In this document: in pieces, positions 1 to 7,469 of the stretch
Position numbering within the stretch: the stretch's first letter is position 1
Layout: each line of letters opens with the position of its first letter
Source: Ideonella aquatica
Lineage (GTDB): Bacteria > Pseudomonadota > Gammaproteobacteria > Burkholderiales > Burkholderiaceae_C
Assembly: GCF_018069755.1 (NCBI RefSeq)
Contig: NZ_JAGQDE010000014.1
Location: 62,001 to 126,000, forward strand
Length of the DNA: 64,000 nt
Direction: 5' to 3'
Notes under the pieces: generated by a model
Seen by the model: only the letters and a program-made list of their open reading frames with translations
Database searches by the model: none
What the model was told of the DNA's origin: nothing
Program-made: the position numbers and the translations under genes

Positions 1-8
1 TGGGCGTC

Positions 9-434
9 GTGGAGTTTCCAGAGATGTCTTGGTCCACCCGGCAGGACTTGGTCCTCGGCAGCGATCTCTTGATCACCGACAAGCCCGAGCTGGCCGCGCA
101 GGCCAACCAGTGCGGCATTCCAGTGATCTGGTCGGCCGACCATTCCAGCGACATGCCCTACCTTGACTGGTACACGGTCGGGTGCCATGCGCCGATGAGG
201 GCGGCTCTGTGCCAGGCGTTCCTCGCGGTGGGAGGTCGGCGCGATATCGATGACGCTGCGCAACAGTATTGGGCGCATTTCAAAGACGCACAGCGCCTGG
301 CGCAAGGCGTGGCAGAGCGGATCGCGCGGGCCCCCGAACTCGCCGACGTCGCGCTCGCCGCGCTCAATGAGAAGCCCGAGGCGGTAAGCGTCGTCGAGCA
401 TCAATTCAGCCCGACCGCGCCGATCGACCTTTGA
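9..434 (+). CDS. C-terminal part of an unrecognised protein, possibly glycosyl/glycerophosphotransferase-like
   Basis: The frame is open to the left window edge, so the GTG at 9 may be internal and this may be the 3' end of a longer gene. The visible part is about 141 residues. A segment near residues 18-40 reads SDLLITDKPELAAQA..GIPVI, which resembles the nucleotide-sugar-binding loop region of CDP-glycerol/glycosyl transferases (SDVLITDYSS..). That resemblance is weak and the rest is a helical tail without a motif I recognise. It ends 148 bp before the response regulator and could be unrelated to it. Function is not assigned. Confidence 0.45.
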   Translation: MEFPEMSWSTRQDLVLGSDLLITDKPELAAQANQCGIPVIWSADHSSDMPYLDWYTVGCHAPMRAALCQAFLAVGGRRDIDDAAQQYWAHFKDAQRLAQGVAERIARAPELADVALAALNEKPEAVSVVEHQFSPTAPIDL

Positions 435-582
435 GGCGTTCGCAGCGTCCAAAGCTTCCACCGGCAACGCAGGATGCCCCGCCTGCTCGTGCTCGGTTCA
501 AGGTCGGGCCCTGGTGTCCGATAAACCACGGGGATCACCCAGAAAGCCCGAGTGAGCAACTCCGCTCGGCTTCGACCCACGC

Positions 583-1353
583 ATGAATCAATTTCCTGTC
601 GTCAAGGTACTGATCGCGGAAGACGACCCCGACCAACGCCGTCAAATGGTGGAGGCTGTTCTGCATCTTCGGCCGCAATGGCAAGTCGTCGCAGAGGCTG
701 CTGACGCCAACGAGGTGTTGGCCGGCATTGACGCGCTGGCGCCGGATCTGCTCATCCTGGACATCCACCTTCCCGGCAGTGAGGACGGCAAATGGGTCGA
801 ACAGATTCCAGCTTCGGCGGCCGTCATTTTCGTCACCGGCGATCCTGCCTTTGCGGTCCAGGCGTTTGACAAGGATGCCATCGACTACCTCCTCAAGCCC
901 GTTTCACGCTGGCGCTTGAAGACGGCCATCGAGCGGGCCGAACGGGATCCTCGCATGCCTGTCCGCACAACTCTGGCGGTGGTCGATCATGACGATGACC
1001 GGTCCGAGCGCGCGGAGGACGCCCGCAGCCAATCGCAATGGATCACGGCGTCCAAAGGCAATGACGTCATCGTCGTCCCCGAGTGGGAGGTGATCTACCT
1101 GCAGGCCGACCTGAAGTACACACGGGTGGTCTCCACCCGCGGCGACGGGCTGGTGCGCATGGGCCTCAACGAGTTGGCCGCACGCCATGGGCGGCAGTAT
1201 TTCGTCAAGATCCATCGCAGCATCATCCTCAATCTGCGATTCGTCCAGTCCGTTCGCCGCAATGAACTGGGCTATCTGGACGTCTACCTGTTCGGCCGCA
1301 GCGAGGTGTTGAAGGTCAGCAAGACCTATCAAGGCGTCTTCAAGTCGCTCTGA
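583..1353 (+). CDS. LytTR-family response regulator
   Basis: 256-aa DNA-binding response regulator. Residues 7-115 form a receiver with the acidic pair E13/D14/D15, phospho-acceptor D60 (LLILDIH), T85 and K105, so it should be phosphorylatable. A linker of about 30 residues rich in D/E/R leads to a LytTR domain (about 150-256) containing the typical VIYLQADLKYT, KIHRSIILN and VSKTYQ segments. This architecture is the AlgR/LytR type, whose members control exopolysaccharide, pili and virulence genes. The gene is separated from its REC-GGDEF neighbour by about 180 bp. The nearby hybrid kinases (4962-9964) are plausible phosphodonors, which is inference from proximity. Confidence 0.88.
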   Translation: MNQFPVVKVLIAEDDPDQRRQMVEAVLHLRPQWQVVAEAADANEVLAGIDALAPDLLILDIHLPGSEDGKWVEQIPASAAVIFVTGDPAFAVQAFDKDAIDYLLKPVSRWRLKTAIERAERDPRMPVRTTLAVVDHDDDRSERAEDARSQSQWITASKGNDVIVVPEWEVIYLQADLKYTRVVSTRGDGLVRMGLNELAARHGRQYFVKIHRSIILNLRFVQSVRRNELGYLDVYLFGRSEVLKVSKTYQGVFKSL

Positions 1354-1532
1354 CCCGGCAACGCTGCCTTGAGCGGCGGTACGGGCGTCTGCCTGAAGTG
1401 CGCCGCGGCGTGGGGGCAACTTCCTTCCCACGCCTGCACGTCTTGTTCCGCGCTCAGCGGGCCTTGTCGCATAGCCTCCGCGAAAGGCCTCCCCCGTCCG
1501 ACACTCCGCTCAAGCAACAGCAAGGCGGCGAC

Positions 1533-2600
1533 ATGGACACTCAAGTGGATCCCACCCGGCAGGCGATGGCGGCGAATAACGTCGCCCCAGTGACTAGGTG
1601 GGCGAGTTCGCATGATCGCCGCGGCGTTCGGGTGGTGATCGCCACGGCCGACGAGGCGCTGTCCAGCCAGCTGGCCAGGTTGGTCAGCAACAGCCGTCCG
1701 CACTGGCAGCTGCAGGCAAAGGTCGCCTCGGCCCAGGAGCTGATGGTTTACCTGGGCAATCACAGCCCCGACGTCCTGCTCGTGGACGCAGATCTGGCTT
1801 TCAATGAGGATTGCGGATGGTTGTCGCTGACCGCAGGGCAGATGGCCATGGTGATGATCGCGGGGCAGGATCACCACGCCGTGCAAGCCTTTGACGCAGG
1901 GGCCCTCGACTGCCTGGCTCGGCCGGTGAGTCGCCTGCGACTTGATCTCAGTCTGGACCGCGTCGTCTCAGCCCGCCGGGCCCGCCAGTCTGAAGAAGTA
2001 GCACGGCACACGTCGACACGGGTGGCACAGCTGCAGAACCAGGTCGGTGAATTGCTCTGCGAAGTCGCCCGCCTGAAACGCCAACTTCGACTGGCACACC
2101 TGGAGAGTCGATCGGACGCGCTGACTGGTCTAGGCAACCGCAGGGAATTGGACGAGCGCCTTCAGTCGGAGATTTCCCGGGCTCGTCGCGGGCACCAGCC
2201 GCTGGCAGTGCTGATCCTGGACATCGACAATTTCAAGTCGGTCAACGACCAAGTCTCCCACGCCGCGGGTGATGAAGTCCTGCGCCGACTCGCCCACACC
2301 CTGCTGGCCTCCTGCAGGGGCCATGACGCCACCGTTCGCATGGGCGGGGACGAGTTCGCTGTCGTGTTGCCCATGACCACGGTTCAGGATGCCCGGCATG
2401 TGGCCGACAAGATCATGACACTGTTCGCGACGATCAACTGGGGCGGCCTGCTGCCTGCAGCAATGCGGCCGACGATCAGCGTGGGTGCCACCGAGCTGGT
2501 CGCGGGCGATGATGCTGGAGCGCTGCTGGGCCGTGCGGATCGGCACCTGCAGTGGGCCAAGACCGCGGGCAAGGCTCGACTGGTTTGGGAAGCGCTGTGA
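1533..2600 (+). CDS. Diguanylate cyclase with a degenerate receiver domain
   Basis: The start is placed at ATG 1533, just after AAGGCGG; an upstream in-frame start at 1398 would add 45 low-complexity residues with no domain. The 355-aa product begins with a REC-like fold. It keeps D85 (LLVDADL) but lacks the acidic pair (ATADEA), and the conserved Lys is Arg (CLARPVS), so normal phosphorylation is doubtful. A helix or coiled coil (about 150-185) links to a GGDEF domain with DALTGLGNR, an intact GGDEF at 271-275, and an RxxD inhibitory site (RGHD, 262-265) five residues before it. It should therefore make c-di-GMP and be product-inhibited. It lies in the same direction as the LytTR regulator upstream and the transposase-derived gene downstream. 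Confidence 0.85.
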   Translation: MDTQVDPTRQAMAANNVAPVTRWASSHDRRGVRVVIATADEALSSQLARLVSNSRPHWQLQAKVASAQELMVYLGNHSPDVLLVDADLAFNEDCGWLSLTAGQMAMVMIAGQDHHAVQAFDAGALDCLARPVSRLRLDLSLDRVVSARRARQSEEVARHTSTRVAQLQNQVGELLCEVARLKRQLRLAHLESRSDALTGLGNRRELDERLQSEISRARRGHQPLAVLILDIDNFKSVNDQVSHAAGDEVLRRLAHTLLASCRGHDATVRMGGDEFAVVLPMTTVQDARHVADKIMTLFATINWGGLLPAAMRPTISVGATELVAGDDAGALLGRADRHLQWAKTAGKARLVWEAL

Positions 2601-2644
2601 GGGTCCGGCACTGGGAGGCGCTCTCCACGCGTCGGAGACGGCCC

Positions 2645-3934
2645 ATGGGTCAAGTCTGGAAGCCTGATCCGGCAACCTCCCTGCGCGAGTTGGCACTGCA
2701 GTTGCGTACATCGCCAACCGTTGCTGCCGAAAAGAAGCGTACTCCTGGCCCGGACCCCAGAGATCTGGCCCTGCTCAGCATCGCCAGACACCTGCGCCCC
2801 GACCTGAGCCGTGAGGCCTGCCTTGGATGGGTCTACGACACTCTGGTGCGGTTTGCCGCTGAAGTGCCGCAACCCACAGTTTGGCGCGCCTGGCAGCGCT
2901 TGCACTCCCATCCGCAAGAGGAGCTTACGCTGCTCCAAGACGCCTCTCATCAGATGGGGGGAGCAGGACTGCTGAGCAGCGAAGACTTGCGGCAGCTTGG
3001 CAGTCGCAGCGGACGGGTGCTGCGGATCGAGACCGCTCGCGTCTCCGTGCCGCTGAGCAAAGCCAACGCAGCCTTCTTCGGGGCCTGCCAGCGCTGCGCC
3101 CTGACAGGCTCGTTTCGGCCCCAGGCACAGGCGGTGGCACTCGTCGAGGTCGGAACCGGGCGCCCTTTGGGTGCAGCGCTCGGTCGCCTCTCCGATGGCG
3201 TGGACGAGTTGCTGCTGCCACTGTTGTCCACGGCCCCGTTGGCAGGCTCGACCTTGCTGTGGGCCATGGACCATCCAATGCCGAGAGTCTGGGACCGTGT
3301 ACTCTCGCGTGGCGCTTCCGTCCATGTCCTGGCATCGCGTCATCTGTCCATTCAGATGCTTCGGGACCTTTCCCAAGGGGGCTATGCAGCCTTGGTTCCT
3401 GGCTTGTCGACCCAGGGCGTCCCGTTGGTGCACGTGGTCGAACATCGCTACAACCAGGGGGCTGCGACCGGACGGAAGCGTCAGACGGCCATCTTTTCGG
3501 CCGAGATTCGCGATCCCGACGTCCTGAGGCATCGACTGGGGCTGCTGCAGACACACCTCGCACTGCGCTGGCATCTCACCGATGTGGCGGCACGCGTCGA
3601 CACCGCGCCCCCGCTGCGAAGCACCCGCCCACACAATCTGCGCATCGAGGTACAGGCCCGGGTCTGCATCGACGCTGCCGCAGCCTGGCTGGCCTGGCAA
3701 ACCTTGTCCTCGCCTCAGCGGCAGGCCCTACTCGATGTCCAGGCCGAAAAGGCGACGGTGTTGGCGCGCCGCTGGAGCCGTGCTCCGCGATCACCTGGCC
3801 CGCCGAGTGACGCTACGCTGGCAACCGCCGCACCCAAGCCATTGTTGTACCTCCGTGGAGGACAACTCACCAGCGGACAGAGCCCTCGAGCAGACGAGCG
3901 CGCCAACACTCAGGCCGAATCGACGCAGGAATAG
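2645..3934 (+). CDS. IS4-type transposase-derived protein with lost catalytic residues
   Basis: 429 aa from ATG 2645; longer starts overlap the cyclase in another frame. Order and spacing of conserved blocks match IS4-family transposases: the VPLSKANAAFFG block (cf. VPDTPENAAAFG), ALVEVGTGRPLGAALG, LLWAMDHPMPRVWDRVLSRGA (cf. LLADRGFYS), a VHVVEHRY strand, HLALRWHLTD (cf. YxxRWxIE) and an LRSTRPHNLRIEV block. The first catalytic Asp is replaced (IET instead of IDGT), the DRG motif is AMDH, and the final Glu of the YREK-type motif is absent. I see no terminal inverted repeats around it and the frame is intact. It is therefore more likely a domesticated protein than a live insertion sequence. 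Family membership rests on my recall of the family, not an alignment. Confidence 0.55.
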   Translation: MGQVWKPDPATSLRELALQLRTSPTVAAEKKRTPGPDPRDLALLSIARHLRPDLSREACLGWVYDTLVRFAAEVPQPTVWRAWQRLHSHPQEELTLLQDASHQMGGAGLLSSEDLRQLGSRSGRVLRIETARVSVPLSKANAAFFGACQRCALTGSFRPQAQAVALVEVGTGRPLGAALGRLSDGVDELLLPLLSTAPLAGSTLLWAMDHPMPRVWDRVLSRGASVHVLASRHLSIQMLRDLSQGGYAALVPGLSTQGVPLVHVVEHRYNQGAATGRKRQTAIFSAEIRDPDVLRHRLGLLQTHLALRWHLTDVAARVDTAPPLRSTRPHNLRIEVQARVCIDAAAAWLAWQTLSSPQRQALLDVQAEKATVLARRWSRAPRSPGPPSDATLATAAPKPLLYLRGGQLTSGQSPRADERANTQAESTQE

Positions 3935-3965
3935 GGGTCTGCGAGCCGCCTTGCGGCAAGCGTCG

Positions 3966-4907
3966 TCAACGCATGCCGTTCGCCGTCTGAATTTGCCGCT
4001 GCGCCTTGTCGGCATACAGGCGTTCGTCGGCCTGCGCACAGAGGTGCTCCGCCGCTTCAGTCGCTGCTAGAGCCTGCAGGTCCAGCGTCCCCCAACCCAT
4101 GCTGAGTGTCGGGGGGGCGATTCGCCTCACCTCATCGCTCCAGTGCCATGCGCGCATGCGCTCTTCGACCAGTCTCTTCAAGGCCATCGCCCCTTCCGCG
4201 CCCGTGTCTGGCAACACCACTGCAAACTCGTCGCCGCCCAATCTGGCCACCAGGTCGTGCTGGCGCACTGCGGTGCGCAGGACCTTGGCCACCTCCTGCA
4301 GGACCTGGTCGCCCAGCAGGTGTGATCCTTGGTCGTTGATCTGCTTGAACCGGTCCAGATCGATCGCCAGCAGACTCAACGGGCGCTGGTACCGCAAGGC
4401 GCGAAGCACCTCCGCCTCCAGAAACTCGTCGTACTCGCGGCGGTTGGGCAGCCCCGTCAGGACATCCTCGCGGGCCTCGCGCGCACGTACGGCCAGTTCG
4501 GCCCGCAGGGCGCGGATGGCGCCATCCTGGCGACGCTGCGCTCGACGCGCCTCCAGTTTGCCCAGTGCGGCCTCCAAGCGCGGCCTGGTGATGGGCTTGA
4601 GCAGGTAGTCGACGGCATTGCCTTCGAACGCGTGGACAGCGAAACCCGGGTCACCTGTCATGAAGACCACGTCCCGGCCTTCGGCCAGCAGCGCTTTGAA
4701 CCAATCCTCGGGCGCATCGTCGCTGAGGTGGATATCGAGCAGCAACAACTCGGGCCGCATCTCCCGGGCGGCGCTCAGCGCCGAGGCCACGTCCTCCACG
4801 GACGCGCACACCGACCACTCGGGGCGCAGTTCACCCAGCAGTTGCTCGACATGCGCTCGGGCATGAGCATCGTCCTCGGCCACCATCACGCGCAACATCT
4901 CGGTCAT
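3966..4907 (-). CDS. REC-GGDEF diguanylate cyclase (WspR-like)
   Basis: 313 aa. The receiver (residues 5-120) is complete: E11/D12/D13, acceptor D58 (LLLLDIH), T84 and K104. The GGDEF domain (about 145-305) contains DVLTGLPNRREYDEF, GGDEF at 224-228 and an RxxD inhibitory site (RQHD, 215-218). It should synthesise c-di-GMP in a phosphorylation-dependent way. It is the last of three minus-strand genes after two hybrid kinases, 54 bp downstream of the second, so it is probably co-transcribed with them and may be their output. It is a paralogue of the plus-strand REC-GGDEF gene at 1533, but with an intact receiver. It converges with the transposase-derived gene. Confidence 0.9.
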   Translation of the reverse strand: MTEMLRVMVAEDDAHARAHVEQLLGELRPEWSVCASVEDVASALSAAREMRPELLLLDIHLSDDAPEDWFKALLAEGRDVVFMTGDPGFAVHAFEGNAVDYLLKPITRPRLEAALGKLEARRAQRRQDGAIRALRAELAVRAREAREDVLTGLPNRREYDEFLEAEVLRALRYQRPLSLLAIDLDRFKQINDQGSHLLGDQVLQEVAKVLRTAVRQHDLVARLGGDEFAVVLPDTGAEGAMALKRLVEERMRAWHWSDEVRRIAPPTLSMGWGTLDLQALAATEAAEHLCAQADERLYADKAQRQIQTANGMR

Positions 4908-4961
4908 CGCTCAGTCCCAAACTACCGGACCGCTGCGCACGGCCCATCAGGAATTCTGTCC

Positions 4962-7469
4962 TCATGCCCAAGCCTCGGCCAGCAGGCTGCGCAGGCGGGT
5001 GGGCGAGAGCGGCTTGTGCACCAGGGTGATGCGCTGCTGCTCGGCCACCTGGGCCACCTCGCTGCTGAGGTCGCCGGTGACCAGCATCGCCTTGAGCTCG
5101 GGCTTGTGCAGGGCGCCGCGCACCCGCGCCACGTTGTCCAGCCCGCTCTCGTCTTCCAGATGCAGGTCGCTGAGCACCAGGTCCACCTCGGCGCCCGCAC
5201 CGGTGAGTTGCGGCAGCAGCTCGGCAGAGGAGGGCGCATCGATCACCTTCACCCCCCACGAGCGCAGCAGCGCCGCCATGGCCCCGCGTGAGACCTCGTC
5301 GTCCTCGATCAGCGCCAGCGTGCGTCCGGTGGGCAGTGCCCGCTGCGCCGCGGAGGCCGACTGCTCGCTGGGCGCCGCCGCCGGCAGCGTGAGGCTGATG
5401 CGCGTGCCATGGCCCGGCTCCGAGCGCAGTGCCAGCGGCCAGTGCAGCAGATCCGCCGCCCGCCGCACGATCGACAACCCGATGCCCAGGCCGCTGCTCT
5501 GGCCGGCCTCATCCACCCGCACGTAGGGCCGGAAGATGTCTTCCTGCTGGTGTGGCGGGATGCCCACGCCGCTGTCCTCCACGCTGAGCTCCACGCCCTG
5601 CGCCTGCGGCTCAATCCCCACCTTCACGTGGCCCGCCGGGGTGTACTTGATGGCGTTGGACACCAGGTTGAACAGCACCCGCCGGGTCAGGTGCAGGTCG
5701 GCATGCACCCGGGCGCTCACCCCCTCGGGCAGCTCCAGGCGCAGACCCTTGCGCCGTGCCAGCTCGCCGTACTGCAACCGCACGTCCTCGACCACTTCAG
5801 CCAGATCGAAGCTGCTGAGCACCGGCTCGTAGCGTCCGCCCTCGAGCTGGCCCAAGTCCATCAGCATCGACAGCATGTCCGACAGCGTCGCGCTGCTGCG
5901 CCGGATGTTGTGCAGCCACTGCTGGCGCCGCGCCGGGTCGTCCTCGGCGGCCATCAGGTCGGCCAACATGCCCAGGGCGTGGGCGGGCTGACGCAGGTCG
6001 TGGCAGGCCGCGGCGATCATCAGCGTGCGCGACTGGTTCAGGCCGTCGAGCTCGGCGTTGCGCGCCTGCAGCGTCTGCGACAGTCGTGCCAGCTGGCGCT
6101 TCTGGCGCAGTTGCACCGCCAGCAGCAGCAGGATCACCCCCGCCACCACCAGCGCCACCACCAGCCCGATTGTCACCAGCTGCCGCCGCTCGTCCAGGCG
6201 CTTCTGCTCTTCCTTCAGCAGCGCATTCTCCTGCTCCTTCTTCTGCACATCAAAGCGCGCCTGCGCATCCTGGCGCTCCTTCTCGTTGGAACGCCTTTCG
6301 CTGGACATCCGCTGCTTCTCGGCTTCCTTCATGTCCAGGTAGGCCTGCCTGAAATCGCCCAGGGCCGCATGGACGCGCGCCGAATCGGGCAGCAGAGAAA
6401 GCAGTTGGGTATGTGAGCCCACGTCTGCCGCCGCCTGATAGGCCAGCTGCAGCTGCTCTAGTGCGCCGCGGTCGCCGCTTTCGGCCAGGGCGATCGCCCA
6501 GAGGCTGTGGAAGTCGACTTTCTCGTCTGCCGAAAGTTGAGTGATGTGCACGCCCTTGAGCATGTCGACAGCCAGGGTGAATCGCGACAGCTGCATGGCC
6601 ACATCAGCCAGAAACCGACGAATGGTGCTCTCCCAACGATCAACCTTCAGGCGCTGGGCCAAGACCAGTGCACTCTGGTAGTCCGACAATGCATCGCTGT
6701 AGGCTTGGTTGGTGTGCTTGAGCTTGCCTCGGATCGCCATGACCGTCAGCCCGAAGTAGGGGTACTCATCCGCTGGAAGGATCTGCAGTGCCTCATCCAG
6801 GTTCGCCATGTCGGCCATCTGGGTTCCGGTTCCGTTGTTGAGCCCGAATCCGGTCTGTGCCTTGAGCATCAGTAAGTCAGCGCGGAGGGCTGAGGTACCG
6901 GCCTGTGCCAAGGCACTGTTGCAGATCTCCAAGGACTTCGAGAACTGGTCGTTGAACAGGTAGTAGGCAGCCTGGAGGTACAGCAGGATCACGCGAGCGG
7001 TGGCCGAACGCTCGACCAGACCATCGGCGGCCATGGCCTGCAGGTGACGCTCTGCAACCTCCATGTCCAGTTCGGACACTGCCAGCGAAAAGGCCTTGGC
7101 CCTCAGGAGAAAATCAGCCACTGGCTGTGTCTGCGCACCAGTCCGGGCCAGCTCGGCGTCGACCAGGCCACGAACCCGCCGAACGTCTTGCGTTTCTAGG
7201 TTCTGAGCAGCCTCGGCCATCTGAACCAGGGCAAGCACCCGGGCCCGCCGCACGGGGCCGGCGCTCGCCAGTTCTCGCTCGCCTTGGGCCAATGCTGCTC
7301 TGGCATCCCTGTAAACCGCGCGAGCGTTGGCCTCGTACCACGCCGGCCAGTCTGAGGCCAGATCGGAGGTGTCCAATGATGCCGCCTGGGCCGGACATTG
7401 AGACAGCAAGCCCACCATCAGCCAGAGCGTCCAGCCCATGACCCAACGCGCCATCGACCGTTGGCTCAC
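4962..7469 (-). CDS. Hybrid histidine kinase with periplasmic TPR-like sensor (kinase B)
   Basis: 835 aa if it starts at GTG 7469, which overlaps the upstream kinase stop in a GTGA (translational coupling); ATG 7454 is the alternative. A signal peptide (MARWVMGWTLWLMVGLL.. AQA) precedes about 370 residues of helical TPR-like periplasmic sensor. A single TM segment lies near 428-451, flanked by a charged coiled coil (QARFDVQKKEQENALLKEE). The HisKA motif is CHDLRQPAHAL with H490. The HATPase has NLVSNAIKYTP, EDSGVGIP and GLGIGLSIV. The C-terminal receiver has acceptor D768 (LVLSDLHL). From residue about 398 on it is almost identical to kinase A, while the sensor halves differ. The two probably feed the same partner from different signals. 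Antisense open frames here are codon-bias shadows. Confidence 0.9.
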   Translation of the reverse strand: MSQRSMARWVMGWTLWLMVGLLSQCPAQAASLDTSDLASDWPAWYEANARAVYRDARAALAQGERELASAGPVRRARVLALVQMAEAAQNLETQDVRRVRGLVDAELARTGAQTQPVADFLLRAKAFSLAVSELDMEVAERHLQAMAADGLVERSATARVILLYLQAAYYLFNDQFSKSLEICNSALAQAGTSALRADLLMLKAQTGFGLNNGTGTQMADMANLDEALQILPADEYPYFGLTVMAIRGKLKHTNQAYSDALSDYQSALVLAQRLKVDRWESTIRRFLADVAMQLSRFTLAVDMLKGVHITQLSADEKVDFHSLWAIALAESGDRGALEQLQLAYQAAADVGSHTQLLSLLPDSARVHAALGDFRQAYLDMKEAEKQRMSSERRSNEKERQDAQARFDVQKKEQENALLKEEQKRLDERRQLVTIGLVVALVVAGVILLLLAVQLRQKRQLARLSQTLQARNAELDGLNQSRTLMIAAACHDLRQPAHALGMLADLMAAEDDPARRQQWLHNIRRSSATLSDMLSMLMDLGQLEGGRYEPVLSSFDLAEVVEDVRLQYGELARRKGLRLELPEGVSARVHADLHLTRRVLFNLVSNAIKYTPAGHVKVGIEPQAQGVELSVEDSGVGIPPHQQEDIFRPYVRVDEAGQSSGLGIGLSIVRRAADLLHWPLALRSEPGHGTRISLTLPAAAPSEQSASAAQRALPTGRTLALIEDDEVSRGAMAALLRSWGVKVIDAPSSAELLPQLTGAGAEVDLVLSDLHLEDESGLDNVARVRGALHKPELKAMLVTGDLSSEVAQVAEQQRITLVHKPLSPTRLRSLLAEAWA
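4973..6276 (-). repeat. Copy 1 of a 1.3-kb near-identical kinase-module repeat
   Basis: The stretch aligns with 7477-8780 at a constant offset of 2504 bp with only scattered substitutions. It covers the coiled coil, TM segment, HisKA, HATPase and receiver of kinase B. Similarity ends abruptly at CTGGCGC (6271-6276), where the sensor halves diverge. Confidence 0.9.

Noticed and set aside
2645-3934. Live IS4 insertion sequence
   Set aside because: No terminal inverted repeats or target duplication seen, and the catalytic residues are replaced.
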